Counted from the first letter of the stretch, positions 22,701 to 35,303 are shown. The stretch: 64,000 nt of DNA from Meconema thalassinum (GCA_946902985.2 OX336389.2:338618444-338682443), one strand, 5' to 3'. A program made the numbers and translations. Notes: generated from the letters alone by a model not told the origin.

Positions 22701-25286
22701 TGCTGACAGCGCTGTATTCCCTTTTAGGTAACTGTTTTAGAGTTATTTGAGGATAAACTCCCGAACGAAAAACATATTGTTCCGACATTAGTAATATTTG
22801 TAGGGCTTAATTCTTACCGCACAGAGCAGCGACTGATTTCACTCCATGCAAAATTGAATAATGTAGGTCTACAGAAAGATATGACTGGTCTGTAGTTAGC
22901 ACGTTCTTGATATTTTAGAAAAGATATGGACAAGATATCTCGTGTTCAGGTTTATTGGGAATATCTATTCTAAAAACCATCCGATGCGGACGTCCAACTC
23001 AGGCATCGTCTTCTAGACATAACAAACAAGACCAGAAACCGTGAAAATTTCAAATCAATGGAGCCAGCTATTATCGATTTATAAGGAGCCAAATGCGCAC
23101 GCACATAGACCTACATACATACATACATACATACATACATACATACATACATACATACATACATACATACATACTGGACCCTTGCAAAGAAGCTTATGAG
23201 ACTCAGTTTCGGGGGGTGTAACAGTCCATTTCGTAAGTTGTTGTTAAAGCGCTTCCATAACATGCAGGGTAACATATAACAAAATAACATGCAGGAAGAA
23301 GTGAAGCCAGGGTTAAAACAAATGAATTTAATGACAGATCAGCTATTTACAAAATGAAATAAACAAACAAAACTCCCAAAAGGACTCCCACTGATTTTAA
23401 AAAAAATGCCAAAAACTAGGCCTAATCTCAGGAGAGATTAATAATCGGACCAAATGTCCCAAAATCTGCAATGACAATGTATACGTGTGTGCTGTTCTAC
23501 ATGCTTAACGATGAGTACAATTGAATGCATGATTTGTCATCATCCGGATAAACTTTCAGAAGACGAATCTGCATTGCTTAGAGCTAGACAGACGCGGGGA
23601 ACAACTATACACAACTTAAAACTAAACCGACACTTATTATACTAAATAAACAACAAATAATTTCCGCTTGAAATTGGAATCAAGAACTGCCGTAGCAAAA
23701 CATTACTGCCTAAAATTAGGACTTCTCAAAAATCCAACACAAGTAAGTTAACACGTGACCAACAAAAGAAACACATATGACCGCCGTCATTTTTACAAGT
23801 AAATACAACTACACCACACGGGTGTCACACACAAACAAACATGAACTGAGTCATAGAAAAATCACTAGGCTCAAAGCCCACACTTACATCATTAACACAA
23901 TATTCCATCCATACGACATGCAACAATTCGTAACAAACGTGGCGAACTCCCCAATTAATTATGGTCCAAATAACCATCACAAAAGAACATGTTTGCTAAT
24001 GATAGCTTAATAGGGGTCAGTCGGACAACAGGACTGCCTAACAAATATAAGTCACCAAGGCTAGACGGGCGCTAAGTGGAAATCTGCACATCTGTCAACC
24101 CACGTGTCAATAACCTCGACCTCCCAAGGCACGGGATCGAGTCTCGAAGAAGCGTGCACCAAAGCACAATATATACGTGTGTGTGTGTCAGAACAACATA
24201 TATCTCAGCATTTCCCCTAGGAAATCCAAGAATCAGCATTGGACAAGGTACAGTAGCCTCCTCGGAGCGCACTGCCTTTCCATCAAAAAAAACAACAACA
24301 GCAAAATATGAGGGCGGTAGCACCATCTACCCCTCTTCACGAAGAATCAAACACACACCTGACACAAGAACACACACAGAATCACACGTATGGGTTTGAC
24401 AGAAACCTGAAATAAATGACAAATATTTTTCCACCAGCTTGCGCTTCCGTTCTAGGCTGTGACTAACGAACCTGAAAAGGACTCAAAAAAAATCTTAAAA
24501 AATTTAGAACTAAGGTGTTCTACAATTACATCTTAATTTGTTGCGCTCGGCAACCCTAATATGAGTAATAGCCTGTTCAGCAAACATCTGACAATAATTA
24601 CCTCCCTTTCCTATCAAAAAAATATGAACTTTAATAAAGCACCACTTATCGAATGTAACGAGTTTCGCATCCGCATGGATAAAATCAAGTACACGCGCCG
24701 TGTACACTAAATATGACTCCAAAGAAAAATATACAGCAAACAACTTTGGCCACACGCCAACGTACATTTAAAAACAATAGTGTCGGTGCACACAAAAAAT
24801 CTACACAAGAAAAAGAATAAATGAACTATTTACAACGTTCCCCCGCCTCATCTAACTACATATTGAGTAAATCAATTTTTGTACATCACCGTATCAGCTT
24901 GCAGAACATATAACCTCCGTCCCGGCTCATTTCCCTACGGGAAATTAGCCCTCCATCGTCGACGCCGTCGAAGAAGCGATGCACATCATTCCGTCTCCTG
25001 ACCAAACGTCGGACATCTTGGCGTAGACTCTTGGACAGAATTGTTCAATGTTAATAAAAATTGCCTGGCTATAATCGCTGTGAGTTACTACTTTCACTCA
25101 CGTTATGTCCTATGCGATTAATGATCGAAGACTTTCCCTAGCTTAGCATTCGCTTACACACGCACAATTATCACTTGAAAAATACAATACAAAATGTACA
25201 TAAATTATACACTTCAAACACATCGTCACTGGCTTGAAAAACAAGTCTTAAACATGACTGTCTCGCAGTCCTTATCTCGCTAGATA
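22701..25286. other. No recognised gene; one degenerate SINE
   Basis: About 24072-24260 (+) looks like an old tRNA-derived SINE: GCGCTAAGTGG resembles box A, CGGGATCGAGTCTCG resembles box B, and weak similarity to the central domain follows. The remainder shows no signature. Confidence 0.4.
23112..23174. repeat. (TACA)n microsatellite
   Basis: An uninterrupted ACAT/TACA tetranucleotide run of about 15 units. Confidence 0.98.
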
Positions 25287-25500
25287 TCTCCACTGCTCTA
25301 CGTGAACCTTGCTCGCTTTGAGCACTAATTAGAATGTAAGTAAAGTCTTGCCCATTAAGAGCTGAAAATCGTGACGCAGACTGGCGTGAACCTTGCTCAC
25401 CAGAGCTCAATACAAAAGTTGTCACTAGTATGATTATTAAGAGCGGTAAATCGCGACGCAGACTGGCGTGACCCTTGCTCACCAGAGCTCAAAACAGTTG
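25287..25500. repeat. ~75-bp imperfect tandem repeat, three units
   Basis: The words CGTGAACCTTGCTC..GAGC and AATCGYGACGCAGACTGGCG recur at about 25301/25388/25468 and about 25366/25452. The last two units are the most alike. Confidence 0.8.
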
Positions 25501-26404
25501 TCTTCGAAACAGTTTCTCCTCGATCAATTTATTGGAAACTGACAGAATGAGGTGGAGTGGGGAGAATTAAGAAAAATCTTCTAGAGTTTATATCACACAA
25601 ACATGGGACTAGTATCAATCTTCATAATTTTATTCAAATGTCTCAGCGCACTTATGCGGAATTATTTCGGATCGGCGGTTCTTTAGATAAGCGTTTCCGC
25701 CCCCTTTTTTTACAGGGTACGCCACCCATCGCGTGGTTTTGGCGTGGTCTCATCTGATTGGGTGATTCAATCCTAGGTCGGTTGAAACTCACTCGTGACC
25801 ATCCCCTAATGACTCCAATTTTGGTGCGCGTTGTTACACAATTTGTCCTTGAACTCGGCTTACCCGGTCGTCTTCAAGAATAAATACCAAGCCTGCATCT
25901 GTGGCAATCATTGCAACACACTAATTTGGCTTCCCCTTTGTCAATTTCCAAATGTACTGCCTGGGCACCAGTAATAATAATAATAAAAAATCATGAATAC
26001 TTATTCATCGCAGATTAATAAGGGTTCAATACATACATACATTTCGGTGATTCGTATGGGTCTTTGGTTCTTTTGACTTGTTCTTATTAGATCTGAAACG
26101 ACTCCGTGAGGCCAATCACTATAACTTACTTCAATTTCCATGGAAGTAATAATAAGAGTTCATTTATGTAGGACATTTTATTACAATAAACAAATTATGA
26201 AAATGCATACCAAGAGCAAAATTATTATGTACAAATATACAATTAAAGTTCCTAAGATATTCTCATCTGCCTATTGCTAGCACAGGCACTAGTACTGCGT
26301 ACTATAAACAAAAAATATATTATACCTAATTATTTCCTGTTCTTGAAAGCAATGCTTCAATGTTTTCCATATCAAAGATTTCATGATGTACACACATCAG
26401 TATT
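25501..26404. other. No recognisable gene
   Basis: Nothing recognised. A short (TAA)n tract lies near 25972. Confidence 0.5.
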
Positions 26405-27601
26405 TTACTTCACCTCAGGTTCTCTTATATCCATTGGTCTGGTCATCCTGGGATCAATGATCTCAGGCAACATAATTTTCTCGTAGCAGAATGTCAGTTA
26501 CGTAAGCATTTTTTGTCTCCAGAAATTTTCGTCCCTCTTTATTGTTTCTATGTGAATGTACTTAGGCGTCCATACAACAAAATAACATATTTCCCGCTGT
26601 GTTATTTTCAACTGGCCCTGGATCTGGAAATAAAAATCAAGTGAGTGTCAGAGAGTTATCAATCTGTTCTCTCCCGAATGGCACTGTTCTTGACATTCTC
26701 TAGGCTTTCTTTTTCGCTTACTTTCTGCCAAACAAAATCCCTTTAGCTTTTTGCAGGGTTCCAGTATGGTCATATTCTGTGCAGAATAAGGGCACTTGAC
26801 TCCGTGCAGAATAAGGTCACTTGACTTCGACTATAGCGTCGACTCCTATTAATCCGTCTGGGGAGGCACCTAAGAACCCATAAGTTTTATGTACGAAAAG
26901 ACCACATTCTTCGACTTTTCTACCGATTTCTCATCTAAATTTCGTTTTGCAATTCGCTCATTATAACAGTCATACTGCATTGCTTTTGATTGAAATTCGC
27001 CATACGGAATGTTTTTTTTGCTACTGGAGCCCATTTCGAAGTAGGTTTCCTCTTGCATACACATCCAAAATTGGATGCCGTAAGTCTGTCCTTTCTAGCT
27101 GTGTGCCACTTTTAATTTTCCCTTTGGCCCATTGTTTCCTGTTCCAGTTTTTGTATATGGCCTTGACTAAGCGTTAATTGCTTGATCTTCTCATCACTAA
27201 ACTCTCTCAACAGTACCTCGTCGACAGCCAACTGCATTGATCGGTTTCCATAATCACGTGAGGCAGTATGTTTCATTTCATTAGACTGTTGTCGGGACAA
27301 TCTTTTCCCTTCTCGCGACGCAAACAAACATTTTCGGCAAGCTGCCCTCTTCTCTTTCTGCTGAGTGCAGTATCTTTCTTTTTTTTTTCTAAACTGATTT
27401 CATTGTTTTATAGTGCCAGGATGGCCCAAACTGAAAGTCCAGCCCGGCAGCTTTGGTTCTACGAGTGAAGGAACCTCGTTTCCCTCGATTGATCTGCTTA
27501 CCTCCCGTGAATTTTGCAACAAGGGACCTATAATTTTCGGCAGCATTGCTGGTGGTGTGTGATATTAGCTGGGAACTTTTGCAATTAGGGGATGCAAGCA
27601 A
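26405..27601 (-). pseudogene. YqaJ-type (lambda-exonuclease-like) nuclease pseudogene
   Basis: Read leftward from about 27601, it has the N-terminal block NAAENYRSLVAKFTGGK and a basic Cys-containing segment (RAACRKC). A helical linker and the nuclease core follow: DRLTASNFG, GASPDGLIG and VEVK, the last giving the PD-(D/E)xK acids and lysine. The C-terminal block is ICYFVVWTPK..LPEIIDP..REPEVK, with the stop at 26405-26407. This order matches YqaJ-like exonuclease proteins found in many arthropod genomes. It is broken by stop codons, at least two frameshifts in 26900-27110, and a ~26-bp tandem duplication at the catalytic ExK (about 26776-26830). The family is often linked with mobile or viral DNA; no element ends could be located here. 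The break-up is certain, the original context is not. Confidence 0.8.
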
Positions 27602-28931
27602 GAACGCGCCTTGTCACATGCATTAGTTTGGTCTGCAGTTAGCTGTTGTCTTCACCTTGCCCGCTGGTAGTGCAAAAGTACTGTTTGCAGTCTTTATGAA
27701 TCCCAATCCAAACCGGTATTTCCGGAAACCAATTTTCCATTTTAACAATCGCTACACCTTACCTTTCCACACAACGCATTGTTTTCATTTGAAGTCGAAC
27801 TTGCTTCTCTGAAAAAAGTTGACACTGAATAGTTCGTGATCTTGTACTCCTACACTTATGTATTAGAAGTAAAAAACAAACTACGCCCGTGGCGTGACAG
27901 CTCATGAAGGGCCTAGGCCTACCAAGCAACCACTGCGCTGTTCAGCCCTGTAGCCAGCAGATTGCGGGGTGACGTTTAGTCATCCAACTTGTACGCAACA
28001 GGTAAAATATAAGTGAAATCATAATTGCTCAGTGCATTACAGATTCTCTAATGCAAGCGTAAAGAAATATATAATTTCAAGTATAAACTAGGAAAAAAAA
28101 TACGGGTGTGTAGGCTAAATGTTTTTTTTGTTTTGTTTTTTGGTGGCTCCATTTTTCAACAAAAACGAAAAAATAACTCTACGTGATGACCGTAATGCTG
28201 TCCACCAGTCGTAGCCTGCCTATATGTACATGAATCTATTCTACCAGAAATACTGTCCGAAAATAAAGTGCCGAAAATAGAACACCTAACGGGCATTAAA
28301 AGATAATACTGTTGCAGGTAAAATAAATTAAACAAAAAGTAATTAAAGAGATCGATGAACTAAATGCAAGAAGTCATAACTAGGAACTGGTAAAATATCA
28401 AAGGATCACTCAGAAATATCCAGACCTTGACAATAATTCAGAATTAACCAGCACAGTCAATCGCAACATTGGACTAGATGCTCGGGAATTCCAAACAGTC
28501 AGGTAAAGTTATCGTTCTCTCAAATCACTCGAACTCCGCTCCCCTCCCCTCCCCCACCACGGCCCCCCATGACCTTGTTCTACTGCCGCACCTTTTGATG
28601 CAAATCCAGTGACACTTATTCACATACTTCCCAAAGTGATCCCGACGATTCTATTCAACCGATTTAGGTTTTCGATACGGCTTTGGAATCAGTGAGTAAA
28701 ACTCAACTTTCGAATTACCCGATTTTTTTCGAATTTTAATCAGATATTTGAAAAAAAAAGCAACTTTTCTGTTTTTGAAATTAAAAAGTAAGCAATGAAT
28801 TAATATCAATTCTGCTACTAGACAGAGTACATAGCAGTTTTCAGATCGCAGATCGGATCTCCCATTCCATTGAAAAACAAAAACAAAAAACAACTTCGCT
28901 TGTGCTGCCATCTCTTGAAATATTTTCTTAC
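27602..28931. other. No recognisable gene
   Basis: Nothing recognised. Contains T- and A-homopolymers near 28120 and 28750. Confidence 0.5.
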
Positions 28932-29044
28932 CAAAGTGTCGGGACATTTAGCCTTAAAGGGAACAGATAGGTGCAGGTACTGCTCGGGTCCAAGCTCTGT
29001 GAACTTGAGGGGTGAGATGACATTGTAGGCGGGAAGAGAAGGGC
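28932..29044 (-). CDS. Candidate internal coding exon, function unknown
   Basis: On the minus strand a CTGTTGACAG acceptor precedes 113 nt that are open in the frame PSLPAYNVISPLKFTELGPE.., with balanced codon use. The exon ends at TTTG followed by the donor GTAAGA. The peptide (37 codons plus two bases) is not A/T-biased like the surrounding ORFs. I do not recognise the protein and no neighbouring exon is obvious within several kb, so this could be an orphan exon of a long-intron gene or chance. No domain can be named. Confidence 0.35.
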
Positions 29045-29464
29045 CTGTCAACAGCCCGCCTTGTTATCTGAATATCCTGTCTATTCCAATACTGCTAACA
29101 TAGGGCCGTTGTCTAAACCACTGTCGTGTTATGAATGAGTGAGTGAGTCACCGTCCAATATATTTGGTTCTGTTACTACGAACGGATCGGAAACCCCTGA
29201 CATCACTCCTCGTCTTCTGCGATCCACATTCCTCTCAGGTTTACGGAGCTTGGACTCGAGCAGCACCACCACCACCTAGATATTTAGGTGGCGATGGCAG
29301 CACTCTCACCTTACAAATCCATCATAAATTCACGGTTTGTTTAAGGTTATTGTTTGTGTTGATTGGCTTCTTGGTTCCATTCCCACGTGCTATTGACAAC
29401 TGATTGCTCCATCTTGAAAAGGTAACGAGCATTTTCGTCATTGCGTTACTCTCTTGTTGTTGTT

Positions 29465-29850
29465 GATACATTTAGGGGTTTTGCGACATCGTAGTCAAGT
29501 AGCCCCGTGTACTTGGGGTGTGTCTGATAATCGGTGCTATTGTGATGGCTGTATTAGTGTGTATATATGTAATTCCATTCCAATGAGGAATGGAAAGGAG
29601 GTGGCCATGCCCTTAACCTAACAACCATCCCGGCATTCGCTTGGAGTAGAAATGGGAAACCACGGGAAACCCCTTCCAGGATGGCTGAGTTGGGAATCGA
29701 ACCCGACTCTTCTCAGTTTTGCCTTATGAGTCTGAGTGTACCTCGTTCCAGCCCTCAGACCAGAATTACATTTCTTGGTAGAGCCGGGAATCGAACCCGG
29801 GTCTCCGTGGTAACAGCGAAGAGTGCTAGTCGTTCCCGTTACCGTGAAAG
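29465..29850 (-). repeat. SINE-3, near-complete, antisense
   Basis: In reverse complement: a tRNA-like head with box B GGTTCGATTCCCGG (about 29785-29800), a second box-B-like site (GGGTTCGATTCCCAAC, about 29693-29708), the central domain, and the 3' tail CACGGGGCTACTTGACTACG..CGCAAAACCCCTAAA. Confidence 0.88.
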
Positions 29851-29906
29851 TAACGGTTACTACAATGGTATTGCATTACCTTACTTCACATCACTGCTAC
29901 CGATTC

Positions 29907-32900
29907 ATATGTTCATATTCATATTCATTCATTTATATGCAATGGGGGGTGTGTCCCCCGGTGACAAATTGTATATACATAACAAATAAATAATTATACA
30001 TAACAATTCAATAACAATTATACAACAATTAAACTGGAGTATTTACACAAATAGTCAGTCTTTTCTTAAACACACCTATATGTTTGGGAAAAGCCTCTAA
30101 GACTGCGGCAGGTAGAGAGTTCCAGTTATCAATGGCACGGTTTACAAAAGAATATTTACCATAATTTGTTCGCTGTGGTCGGCCCTTAACTTTGAAAGGA
30201 TGATCGCTCCTACCCATGTAAGTGGGCTTTCCCAATAGTTTGCTACGCTCACCCCATGCTGGTTGATTTGTATACGAGTTGTACATAGCGCAGAGTCTAG
30301 ATTTCATCCTCCTAGCCTCCAGTGATTCCCACCCAAGTTTCTTTAACATACGGCTCACACTGCTCCTGGGATTAAAGTCACTGAGCACAAATCTAGCGGC
30401 CTTTCTTTGTACCATTTCCAACTCATTGATGAGCCCTACTTGATATGGATCCCAAACCGCCGAGGCATATTCCAGAATAGGTCTTACAAGTGACAAATAG
30501 CCTAATTCTTTAGCAGAGGTACTACTTCCTTTTAATACCCTCATTACAAAGTGCAGGGATTTGTAAGCTTTTGAAACTACACATCCTACATGACTACTCC
30601 ATTTCATATCATTTCTTACGTGAACGCCCAAATATTTGCAAGAATCTTCTTCTACAAGTATTTCCGAGCCAATGTTATATTGAAAATCCTGCCTTCGCAC
30701 TTTCCCTATTTTTAAGAGACTACATTTTCTTGTGTTTATTTTCATTTTATTTACAATCGCCCACTTATAGACCAGGTTCAGGTCCTCTTGAAGCACTGCA
30801 TTGTCTTGTGAGTCATGTATCTTTCGATCTATTACACAATCATCCGCAAACAATCGACAGTCACTGCGAATCCCATTTGGTAAGTCATTTATAAACGCCA
30901 AAAATAACAAAGTTCCGATTACGCTGCCCTGAGGGATACCCGACGTTACGGTAATTTCATCCGAGAATATGCCTTCGACTTTCACTTTCTGGGAACGACC
31001 CGTCAAAAATTCTTGGATCCATAAAATTACTCTTCTATCAATCTTCGTCGAGGCTAATTTATGGAGTAGCATGTCATGCGGAACGACATCAAATGCCTTC
31101 GCAAAATCTATAACCACGGCGTCGACTGAAACTCCATGGTCTAACGATTCGCTAATGTCTTGAAAAAGTGATAGCATCTGACTCTCGCATGAGTAACCTT
31201 TCCGAAATCCATGTTGCCTATCATTAAACCATGATAATGTTTCCCACTGTTCCCTCAAGTAGTCGCAAATGAGATGCTCCATCTGTTTACAAACGACGGA
31301 CGTAAGGCTAACCGGCCTGTAGTTGCCCAATTCAAGTCTGCTCCCTCCCTTAAATATTGGGACTACCGTAGCTCTTTTCCAGTCATCTGGGATTTGCGCA
31401 TTGTTTATGGACACATTAAACATCACCTCCAAGTATCGTGCCACGGCCCTACCTCCTAGTTTAAGTACTTCACTAACAATATTATCAGGACCCTTTGATA
31501 CATTGAAACGTAGTTTTTGTATTAGCTTTACAATTGCTGACTGGTTTATTTGGAACAGGGGAGCCCCTGATTCGTCGTTAAGGTCCAACACACAGCTATT
31601 GGATTTATTGAACACACTACCGTAAAAGACATTTAATTAATTAGCAATGGCATGTTTCTCAGTAATTAATTTACCGTCACCGGACATCATCATCGACAAA
31701 TTATTTGAATTTCCCTTTCTTCTCCTAACATAACTGTAAAAAAAATTCCACCCATCACCTCCCGAACCAAGTAAACCTTGCATATAACTGTCATGAGCAG
31801 CCCTCTTTTTTAAGACGAGCTCTCTTGATAAGGACTTAAATTTCAACATATACTTGTCACTATCATGTCTTTTATTGTATAATTTCCTAATTTTGCGTTT
31901 TAGACTCCTAATTTCTCGTGTGTAATACACAGGATCTGGGTTTTGTTTCAGCAATTTAAATGGGAAAAATTTATCAACAGCGCTATTTAAAATTTTCAAA
32001 AAGTTAGTCCACAGGATATTAATGTGATTTCCTTCCGATGCCCATCCTACAAATAGCTCATTCAACTACCCCTGAAACTTGCCCTGATCCGCCCTGCGAT
32101 ACTGGAATATGATCTTTTTTGCTACATCAGAGTCTAATTTTGTAATGTCACCATATCTAATATTTAATTCAACCCCAGAATGGTCACTAATTCCTGGTAC
32201 TTTCAGACAGTTAATATACAGCTCTACAGGCCTTACGAGATAAACATCTAAGGTATTATTGTCTCTAGTTGGGAAGTCAACTACTTGGGAAAATCCCCCC
32301 TCCCTTAAGAATTTATTTGCAGCGCTCTGAGCCTGACCACAGCTAGTTGACTCACCAGACCAGTCTACTTTGGGGAGGTTTAAATCTCCAGCAATTATTA
32401 TGCTCTTTTTCATAGCATTACCCGTACAAGTTTTATCATACAGTGTTTCGAGGAGAGAAAGGTTAACTTTCGGTGCTCTATATGCCCCTATCACCTGAAG
32501 AGGGAATTTATTTCCTTTATCCGAAATTTGTACACATAACATTTCATGATCCATATCAGCCCACTTTAAGAAACTAGCTATATTTTTGCGCACACAAATA
32601 AATAGCCCACCACCCCGCTTCCCCCGATCCCTTCTGTACATCTCGTAGGTCCCTTGAATTATTTCGCTACTATTTATGTCCTCATATAACCAAGATTCAG
32701 TTGCAATGACAATGTCCGGAGAATACGTCTCTACAAGATTCCAAAATTCAATTAATTTATTTCCTAAACTCTGACAATTAACCTGCAGTAATCTTAGAGT
32801 CTTACCTCCGCAGCAAATATCTCGAAATAGCTCCTTCTGTTCCCATCGGCTGGCAACCTCTGGACCTGCTCCTCCTCACAAAAGCCGGCACGAACCGATG

Positions 32901-32930
32901 ACCCTGTCATGTAGGTCAGAATTTGCAAAT
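29907..32930 (-). mobile_element. CR1-like non-LTR retrotransposon (~3.0 kb)
   Basis: Minus-strand LINE with an endonuclease, a reverse transcriptase and a 3' UTR ending in degenerate ATGAAT repeats near 29907-29935. The 5' end is approximate: sequence before about 32870 has a TGA in frame and no recognisable ORF1, so the copy is probably 5'-truncated. Confidence 0.85.
30029..32873 (-). pseudogene. CR1-like LINE ORF2 (endonuclease-reverse transcriptase), two nonsense codons
   Basis: One continuous minus-strand frame. Its N-terminus is an APE-type endonuclease (LLQVNCQSLGN, WLYEDI, AGDLNLPKVDW, catalytic SDH in GISDHSGV). A basic linker and the reverse transcriptase follow (GPDNIVSEVLK, NYRPVSLTS, HGFRKGYS, DFAKAFDVVPHD, GIPQGSVIGTLLF, FADD at 30839-30850). 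The C-terminus is an RNA-binding/thumb region ending at 30029. In-frame stops at 32066-32068 (TAG) and 31637-31639 (TAA) disable it; otherwise it is intact, so it died recently. The family nicks target DNA and copies its own RNA in place. The clade could also be L2 or Daphne-like; the CR1/Jockey group is as far as I can take it. Confidence 0.85.
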
Positions 32931-33267
32931 TTTACAAGTTTTTTTCTATGCTAATTAAAATCAGCAAGGTTTAAATAACATGCTGCAGAAATTTCATTTG
33001 CGAATTCCAAGGGGAAATAAGTTTAAACAAATATTTTCCAAATGTTTGCACGTGCCACGCCCACATATCTGTCATGCCCTGAGCGAAGAGATCCTATTTT
33101 AAACCTAATTTGTCGGTCGTAACGGGCTGGCAATAACTAAGCGGGCTGTGGAAAGATGGCGACAATGCATTTCCGGTCCCATTGTTTACAATACAAATAC
33201 ATGTGGTTGCCAAGCGATTGAGTAAATCTATAAATTAGAACATTTTTATTTTAATTTTATTGTCAAT

Positions 33268-33481
33268 ATGGGAAGATCTAGTTCTACGGTGTTTATAAAG
33301 GGTTCCTAAACACCGTTTCGTACGTGCTAGAGCAAACAAGGATCCAAATACCTATTTCATACAAGATTGTGAATTGTGATGAAAATCCAGCATGTGACTA
33401 ACCAAGTGAGGTTACGAGTGACTTCAGAAATACAAGTGTCTCGGGGTCTAAATTGAACAGTGGTTTTGGGTATCTTGATAC
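33268..33481 (+). pseudogene. Mutator-like transposase relic, N-terminal part
   Basis: An ATG at 33268 opens MGRSSSTVFIKGS, then a stop and a shift. The frame DFRNTSVSGSKLNSGFGYLD reaches the gypsy target site at 33478-33481 (ATAC). Joined past the gypsy element it continues in frame as TSANYEISGGYRLFGLEF at 47764. The N-terminal assignment rests on that join and on position, not on a strong motif of its own. Confidence 0.55.
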
Positions 33482-35279
33482 TGTAACGTGTTTTTCGAGG
33501 GTTTTTTATGCAACTGGCATAAGTCAGTAGGAAGCCATTCTATATTTATTTACGCGGCAAATTGTTCAGCCAAGAGAATTTTTCATGTTAATTTATTATT
33601 ATTATTAATTTATTATAATACCGGGTGAGTTAGCCGTGGTGGTTACGGCATGACTGATGGCAGTCGCTCACATCCGGGAGGCGAGGAGGTTCGAATCCCC
33701 CCGCCGGCAACCTTGAAGATGGTCTTCTGTGGTTTCCCATCTTCCTTCCAGGCAAATGCCGGGGTTGGTCCCTAACTATAGGCCACAGCCGCTACCTTCC
33801 AACTCCTCGTCCTTACATTCCAATTCCCCTCCTTCCCTCCCCAACGGTACTTGTAGCTCACCCATTGGGTGTCCGTCTCGAAGCAGCTACAAAACTGGCG
33901 AGCCGAACATGTCCTCGGACACTCCCGGCACTAAAAGCCATACGCTAAAAAAAAAAAAAAAAAAATTATTATAATTATTATTAAGGTATTTTCGGAGCAT
34001 TTTATAAAAATTATTAGCATTCAGATAGGTTTTCTATGTCTTAGAAAACGCTATCAAGCAAATTATTACGAACGACAATATCATAGAAAATTACGTGATT
34101 GCGGAATTTTACGGAGTTTTCGTCAGTTAGGGTATATCGAGAGACGTGACTCACTGGGAATTCTAGTACACGCTTAATCTTGTCGGAAAGCATGACGCAA
34201 TCCTGGGTCGCAGCGTCAAGGAAAGGCGAATGTATGGAACGGAAAACGACTTCTCCCTCTCGCGCGCCGTGTGTAATGAGCCAGAGGAGGGGAAGTAGCG
34301 GGATGCTCAGCCAATCAGTGGAGACCACGTAAGCTGGAAGTTGGGACTAGAGTGAGGAGCCGGCGTGTGGATATATCGTTCGACGCGCCGTGGAACGAGG
34401 ACTATCTGTATAGAACTTAAGGAGTACGGTTGTACGTGGGAGTCGCTCCGATGTTCCGTGGAGTGGAGGACTAACTTTTGTAAAACTTAACCAGTGTGGT
34501 TGTACGAGTGTTTGGGTCCGATGTACGGACCATAGAATTATCTAATCTACCAGAATCTTATCAAATATCGACAAAGATGTCGACGTCCAGGAGACTGTGG
34601 GAAGCTCACAGCATCATCCAGTACGAGGGAAAGGCTTCGGCCATTTCCAGTGGTAAGCGCGAATGACGCAGAAATACGCAATCTCTCATTTCTCTTGGTT
34701 TTATATTTCATATTTCAGTAACTTCTTAGCTTGGGAATAAGAGTAAAATCAATAATTTACCAGACTTCGTTTTCACGTAATTTTCTATCGGTAATATTAA
34801 AATCACAACGCTCCAATTTAAATTTTATACTTTTCATTATTATTATTAATTTTGCTATTCTTGTTTTATATAATAAATTCATTTCTTTTACAATGCAATC
34901 TTTGCTTTCAGTAGGTAGCATTAGATATAGACCAATTCCTTCTCCTGATACAATTGTTTGTTGGGTTAATGATCAAATCATACCACGATCTGAGTGAATA
35001 GAGTCTTGAAGGTGTTCTGCCAGAGCTAGACGTTGTTAAATACAAATTTAGATTTCAACATTGCATTGAGGTCTTGGCGCCCATTAAAACAACATAGCTT
35101 AGGCAAAGGGTGGGCTAGCAAAACTGCTACATTTGTCGCTACCAACATGGGGCATTAATTAACGCTACATTTGTACGCTCAACGTGGAGCAAAGTAAATA
35201 CCGTTTCACTTGTCATCCCAGCCTAAGCAAAAACGTTACAATTGTCGCTACCAACATGGGGCATTAATTAGCTGCTACA
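33482..35279 (+). repeat. Gypsy 5' LTR (with SINE-5 inserted)
   Basis: TG..CA ends; 1798 bp including a 346-bp SINE and its 10-bp duplication. GATATATCG (about 34369) is a possible TATA element. An antisense ORF of 95 codons (34041-34328) is conserved in the 3' LTR, but that may only reflect LTR identity. Confidence 0.96.
33620..33965 (+). repeat. SINE-5 nested in 5' LTR
   Basis: Box A-like TAGCCGTGGTGG (33631-33642) and a perfect box B GGTTCGAATCC (33688-33698). The central domain shared with SINE-2 and SINE-3 follows (AAGATGGTCTTCTGTGGTTT), and it ends in a long poly(A). The target duplication TTATTATAAT lies at 33610-33619 and 33966-33975. It is absent from the 3' LTR, so it arrived after gypsy integration. 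Confidence 0.95.
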
Positions 35280-35303
35280 ATTGTCGCCGACAACTTGGGG
35301 ATG
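35134..35303 (+). repeat. Array of primer-binding-site-like units across the LTR/internal junction
   Basis: Five units with the motif TGTCGCTACCAACATGGGGC or a variant start at 35134, 35172, 35211, 35243 and 35282, about 38 bp apart, most preceded by CTACATT or TTACAAT. The LTR ends at 35279, three bases before the last unit. TGTACGCTCAACGTGGAGC (35172) and the last unit resemble the complement of an arthropod tRNA-Lys(CUU) 3' end (TGGCGCCCAACGTGGGGC). The first four recur in the 3' LTR. Confidence 0.75.
35282..35303 (+). promoter_or_regulatory. Putative primer-binding site (tRNA-Lys-like)
   Basis: TGTCGCCGACAACTTGGGGA lies two bases after the end of the 5' LTR, where minus-strand synthesis should be primed. 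It matches a tRNA-Lys(CUU) complement only imperfectly, with a two-base insertion and several mismatches, so the primer assignment is tentative. Confidence 0.5.

Noticed and set aside
25287..25500. CRISPR-like array
   Set aside because: Units are imperfect and contiguous, without unique spacers, in a eukaryotic context.
34041..34328. Antisense 95-codon ORF in the gypsy LTR, also at 46526-46813
   Set aside because: Its conservation is fully explained by the two LTRs being copies of each other; no known domain.
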